This document shows, piece by piece, positions 61,976 to 64,000 of a DNA stretch of 64,000 nucleotides. The first letter of the stretch is position 1; each line of letters starts with the position of its first letter. The stretch is taken from positions 117 to 64,116 of the forward strand of contig NZ_QVMU01000018.1 of NCBI RefSeq assembly GCF_003605645.1, read 5' to 3'. The DNA comes from Vibrio sinensis. Its GTDB lineage: Bacteria > Pseudomonadota > Gammaproteobacteria > Enterobacterales > Vibrionaceae. Made by a program: the position numbers and the translations under genes. The notes under the pieces were generated by a model that was given only the letters and a program-made list of their open reading frames with translations, did not search any database and was not told the origin of the DNA.

Positions 61976-62104
61976 AGTCTTTCAGTATCCAAAGAGAAAG
62001 CAAATTATTTGCTTAGGATGCCATGACTGCCGCAGTGAATCCATGTTAAGTCGATCAAGTGGCTCACACATTTTTCAACAAAGACAGATAGTCAACATTA
62101 AATC

Positions 62105-62240
62105 TGTGGATAAGTCTGTTTATATAAGTTATCCACTGCTCTTTTTTTTACGTAACAAAACAACGCTTTTATTTGTATTAGTTTGTTTTTAAAGGATTAA
62201 TTTAATGATCGATCCGGCAATCAGAGATCGTTTTTCGATC
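62105..62240. promoter_or_regulatory. polA upstream region: two DnaA-box-like sites and a GATC cluster
   Basis: TGTGGATAA (62105-62113) and TTATCCACT (62129-62137) form an inverted pair; the first matches the DnaA box exactly. Four GATC sites occur in 34 bp (62207-62210, 62211-62214, 62226-62229, 62237-62240), a density that could attract SeqA. Whether either acts on polA is unknown. Confidence 0.5.
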
Positions 62241-62296
62241 CTCAATTGTGGAAAAGAGTGCTGGTGCCCTTTTGTTCGACATAAAATGACAAGCAT

Positions 62297-62323
62297 AAAA
62301 AAAGCGACATCTTTCGATGTCGC
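62297..62323 (-). terminator. RyhB terminator
   Basis: On minus, GCGACATC-GAAA-GATGTCGC followed by TTTTTTTA. Confidence 0.88.
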
Positions 62324-62521
62324 CTAGCGAAAAGGGCCAAAGCCAAACCATATAAAAATGACTGCTTTGCCATAAAGCTATAAATTACACTGGAAGCAAT
62401 GTGAGCAATGTCGTGTCAAAAAAGAACGAGTGCAAGTTCGTAAAGTTGCCGCTTCATCACTGATTCTGTAAAGATTCAAGTAACTCAACATCCTTGTGAA
62501 CTGTCCTTATCCCTTAAGACG
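62297..62521 (-). ncRNA. ryhB: RyhB iron-responsive small RNA
   Basis: The minus strand contains CACGACATTGCTCACATT followed by GCTTCCAGT, the conserved core of RyhB that pairs with sodB and other iron-protein mRNAs. From the inferred start (promoter at 62528-62556) to the terminator T-run it is about 225 nt, the long form described in Vibrio cholerae, against ~90 nt in E. coli. It would be induced when iron is scarce and lower iron-using proteins, with Hfq. Confidence 0.93.
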
Positions 62522-62523
62522 AG

Positions 62524-62556
62524 ATTAATAATAATCATTCGCATTTAACTCGTCAA
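62524..62556 (-). promoter_or_regulatory. ryhB promoter with overlapping Fur box
   Basis: On minus: TTGACG (62551-62556), 17-nt spacer, TATTAT (62528-62533). A Fur box matching about 14 of 19 consensus bases (core ATAATCATT on plus) covers 62524-62542, over the -10 and spacer. Confidence 0.8.
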
Positions 62557-62665
62557 CCATTAAATGCGAAATAATCTCATTTAGTTTGTTCGCTCACTAA
62601 TCAACTCGCTCAGAATTTTGCAAAAAATAGCCACTGCTCCCCTACACCACCATTTTGATAAAACA

Positions 62666-62691
62666 ATAAAAAAGCCGACATTAGTCGGCTT
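62666..62691 (-). terminator. Terminator of hemB
   Basis: On minus, AAGCCGAC-TAAT-GTCGGCTT followed by TTTTATTG. Confidence 0.85.
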
Positions 62692-62706
62692 ATCATGTTC
62701 TACAAT

Positions 62707-63750
62707 CTAATCTTGATTAAGATGTTTCGCTGCTTGTGCATTATCTTCTGCAAGCCACTCGGCTACGTCTTTTGCGAAGTAAGTTAAAATACCATCGGCA
62801 CCCGCACGTTTAAAACACATTAAAGATTCAAGAACCGTTTCGCGTTCTTTTAACCACCCATTTTGGAAAGCCGCTTTATGCATTGCGTACTCACCAGACA
62901 CTTGATAAGCGAAAGTTGGCACTTGTAATTCAGATTTAACTCGGCGAACCACATCTAAATATGGCATACCTGGCTTAACCATCACCATGTCCGCGCCTTC
63001 ATTGATGTCCATTGCCACTTCATGAATGGCTTCATCACTGTTCGCTGGATCCATTTGATAGTTCTTCTTGTTGCCACCTTTTAGATTCGAAGCTGAACCG
63101 ACGGCATCACGGAATGGTCCATAGTAACAAGAGGCATATTTCGCGGAGTACGCCATGATTTGAGTATTAATGTGACCCGCTTCTTCAAGCGCTTTTCGGA
63201 TTGCTCCAATTCGACCATCCATCATATCAGATGGTGCGACAACATCCGCGCCAGCCTCAGCATGAGACAATGCTTGTTTGATTAGCACCTCAGTGGTTTC
63301 ATCATTAAGCACGTAACCTTCTTCATCAATGATGCCATCTTGACCATGTGTGGTAAAAGGATCGAGAGCCACATCAGTGATCACGCCAATTTGAGGAATA
63401 TGTTCTTTTAGTGAACGAACTGCTCGTTGAACCAAGCCCTCTGGATTATATGCTTCTGCAGCACAAAGGCTTTTCGCATCTTGATTCACAACAGGGAATA
63501 AAGCGATAGCAGGTACACCTAGGTTTGCCAGATATTGTGCTTCTTCCAACATGAGATCGATGGATAAGCGTTCAACACCAGGCATTGATTCGACCGGCTC
63601 ACGGCGATCTTTACCCATTAAGATAAACATTGGGTAAATAAGATCGTTAACTGACAACTGATTTTCTGCCATTAAACGACGGCTAAAATCATGCTTACGC
63701 ATACGTCGCATACGGCGGCCGGGAAATTGCCCTTGAATCGAAACTGACAC
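62707..63750 (-). CDS. hemB: Delta-aminolevulinic acid dehydratase (porphobilinogen synthase)
   Basis: This is a 347-residue enzyme that joins two aminolevulinate molecules into porphobilinogen, the second haem-specific step. Both Schiff-base lysines are visible: K204 (AYSAKYAS) and K259 (VMVKPGMPYLD). The metal site is the aspartate type DVALDPFTTHGQDG (126-139), as in the magnesium-dependent Pseudomonas enzyme, instead of the cysteine zinc site of E. coli. The start is GTG at 63750 with AAGGAG upstream. Divergent from tatD. Confidence 0.96.
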   Translation of the reverse strand: MSVSIQGQFPGRRMRRMRKHDFSRRLMAENQLSVNDLIYPMFILMGKDRREPVESMPGVERLSIDLMLEEAQYLANLGVPAIALFPVVNQDAKSLCAAEAYNPEGLVQRAVRSLKEHIPQIGVITDVALDPFTTHGQDGIIDEEGYVLNDETTEVLIKQALSHAEAGADVVAPSDMMDGRIGAIRKALEEAGHINTQIMAYSAKYASCYYGPFRDAVGSASNLKGGNKKNYQMDPANSDEAIHEVAMDINEGADMVMVKPGMPYLDVVRRVKSELQVPTFAYQVSGEYAMHKAAFQNGWLKERETVLESLMCFKRAGADGILTYFAKDVAEWLAEDNAQAAKHLNQD

Positions 63751-63910
63751 ACTATTCTCCTTCGATGATGAAAGTACCGAGACAAATCATATCACTCTGA
63801 CTTTCCTACGCTAGCGGCAAACCTTAAAAATGCAAAAAATGACCTCATACTCACACTACCGTATACTGAAGTCATCACTACTTAGAGAGCAGCACTTAGA
63901 GAACAATACC

Positions 63911-64000
63911 ATGATCGATACCCATGCCCACATATATGCCAGCGAATTTGATAATGATCGTGATGAAGTCGTTCAGCGCGCATTAGCACAAGGCATTAGT
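63911..64000 (+). CDS. tatD: TatD-family deoxyribonuclease, N-terminal fragment (cut by window edge)
   Basis: The first 30 residues, MIDTHAHIYASEF onward, carry the DTHAHI metal-binding motif (H5, H7) that opens TatD-family metal-dependent nucleases. The gene runs off the right edge. YcfH and YjjV share this start, so the exact member is not certain. Confidence 0.75.
   Translation, partial: MIDTHAHIYASEFDNDRDEVVQRALAQGIS

Noticed and set aside
62105..62240. A replication origin
   Set aside because: Two DnaA boxes and a GATC cluster are too few, and no origin-linked genes (dnaA, gidA, mioC, rctB) are in the window.

Overview
The window is a chromosomal segment of a Vibrio. Evidence for this: the gene order polA-spf-engB-csrC-yihI-hemN matches the enterobacterial and Vibrio neighbourhood; an efflux set of the vexRAB type is present; the RyhB-like RNA comes out at about 225 nt, the long form described in Vibrio; and rho, trxA, ilvC and uvrD have typical Vibrio sequences. 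The DNA is AT-rich with TAA-rich stops. I cannot assign a species. I saw no phage, insertion sequence, integron or CRISPR array; the segment looks like core genome with a few accessory operons.

Layout. 1-345 is the promoter and leader of a ribosomal RNA operon running leftwards off the window. 420-3266 is a ubiD-ferredoxin-fre operon. 3363-6251 holds a periplasmic hypothetical gene, rho and trxA. 6363-9162 is rhlB-gppA. 9242-12256 holds the YhhQ transporter, a DUF3630 gene and recQ. 12416-14925 holds rarD, an AraC-type regulator and a LysE exporter. 14926-16249 has no protein gene; it holds the CsrB RNA and an unexplained 96-bp direct repeat. uvrD follows. 18681-21172 is a four-gene bufferin-type operon (small Cys peptide, MNIO oxidase, DUF2063 partner, DoxX membrane protein), the most interesting system here. 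Then come prlC, rlmJ and gor. 26267-29972 is a YheO-type regulator facing a symporter-metC-ridA unit. 30284-35066 holds a large lipoprotein, a paired SMR exporter (mdtJI), a LysR regulator and a SPOR-like protein. 35243-40723 is a peptide-type ABC importer with a fused double ATPase. 41489-42060 is a five-gene tRNA operon (Arg-His-Pro-His-Pro). 42341-49905 holds cytochrome c5, rep and the vexRAB-type efflux set. 50080-53045 holds ubiK, ilvC and ilvY. 53141-63750 holds hemN, a DUF2489 gene, yihI, a methyltransferase, CsrC, cytochrome c4, engB, Spot 42, polA, RyhB and hemB. The window ends inside a tatD-family gene.

How the parts fit. Four regulatory RNAs lie in one window. Two are CsrA-sequestering RNAs (CsrB on +, a CsrC-like RNA on -), and CsrB has a full UvrY/VarA-type box upstream. 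Spot 42 and RyhB flank polA, and RyhB has a visible Fur box over its promoter. ubiD, ubiK, two c-type cytochromes, hemN and hemB form a respiration and haem theme. The bufferin operon is inferred to handle copper or a similar metal in the periplasm. The metC-ridA pair makes sense because PLP lyases release a reactive enamine that RidA hydrolyses.
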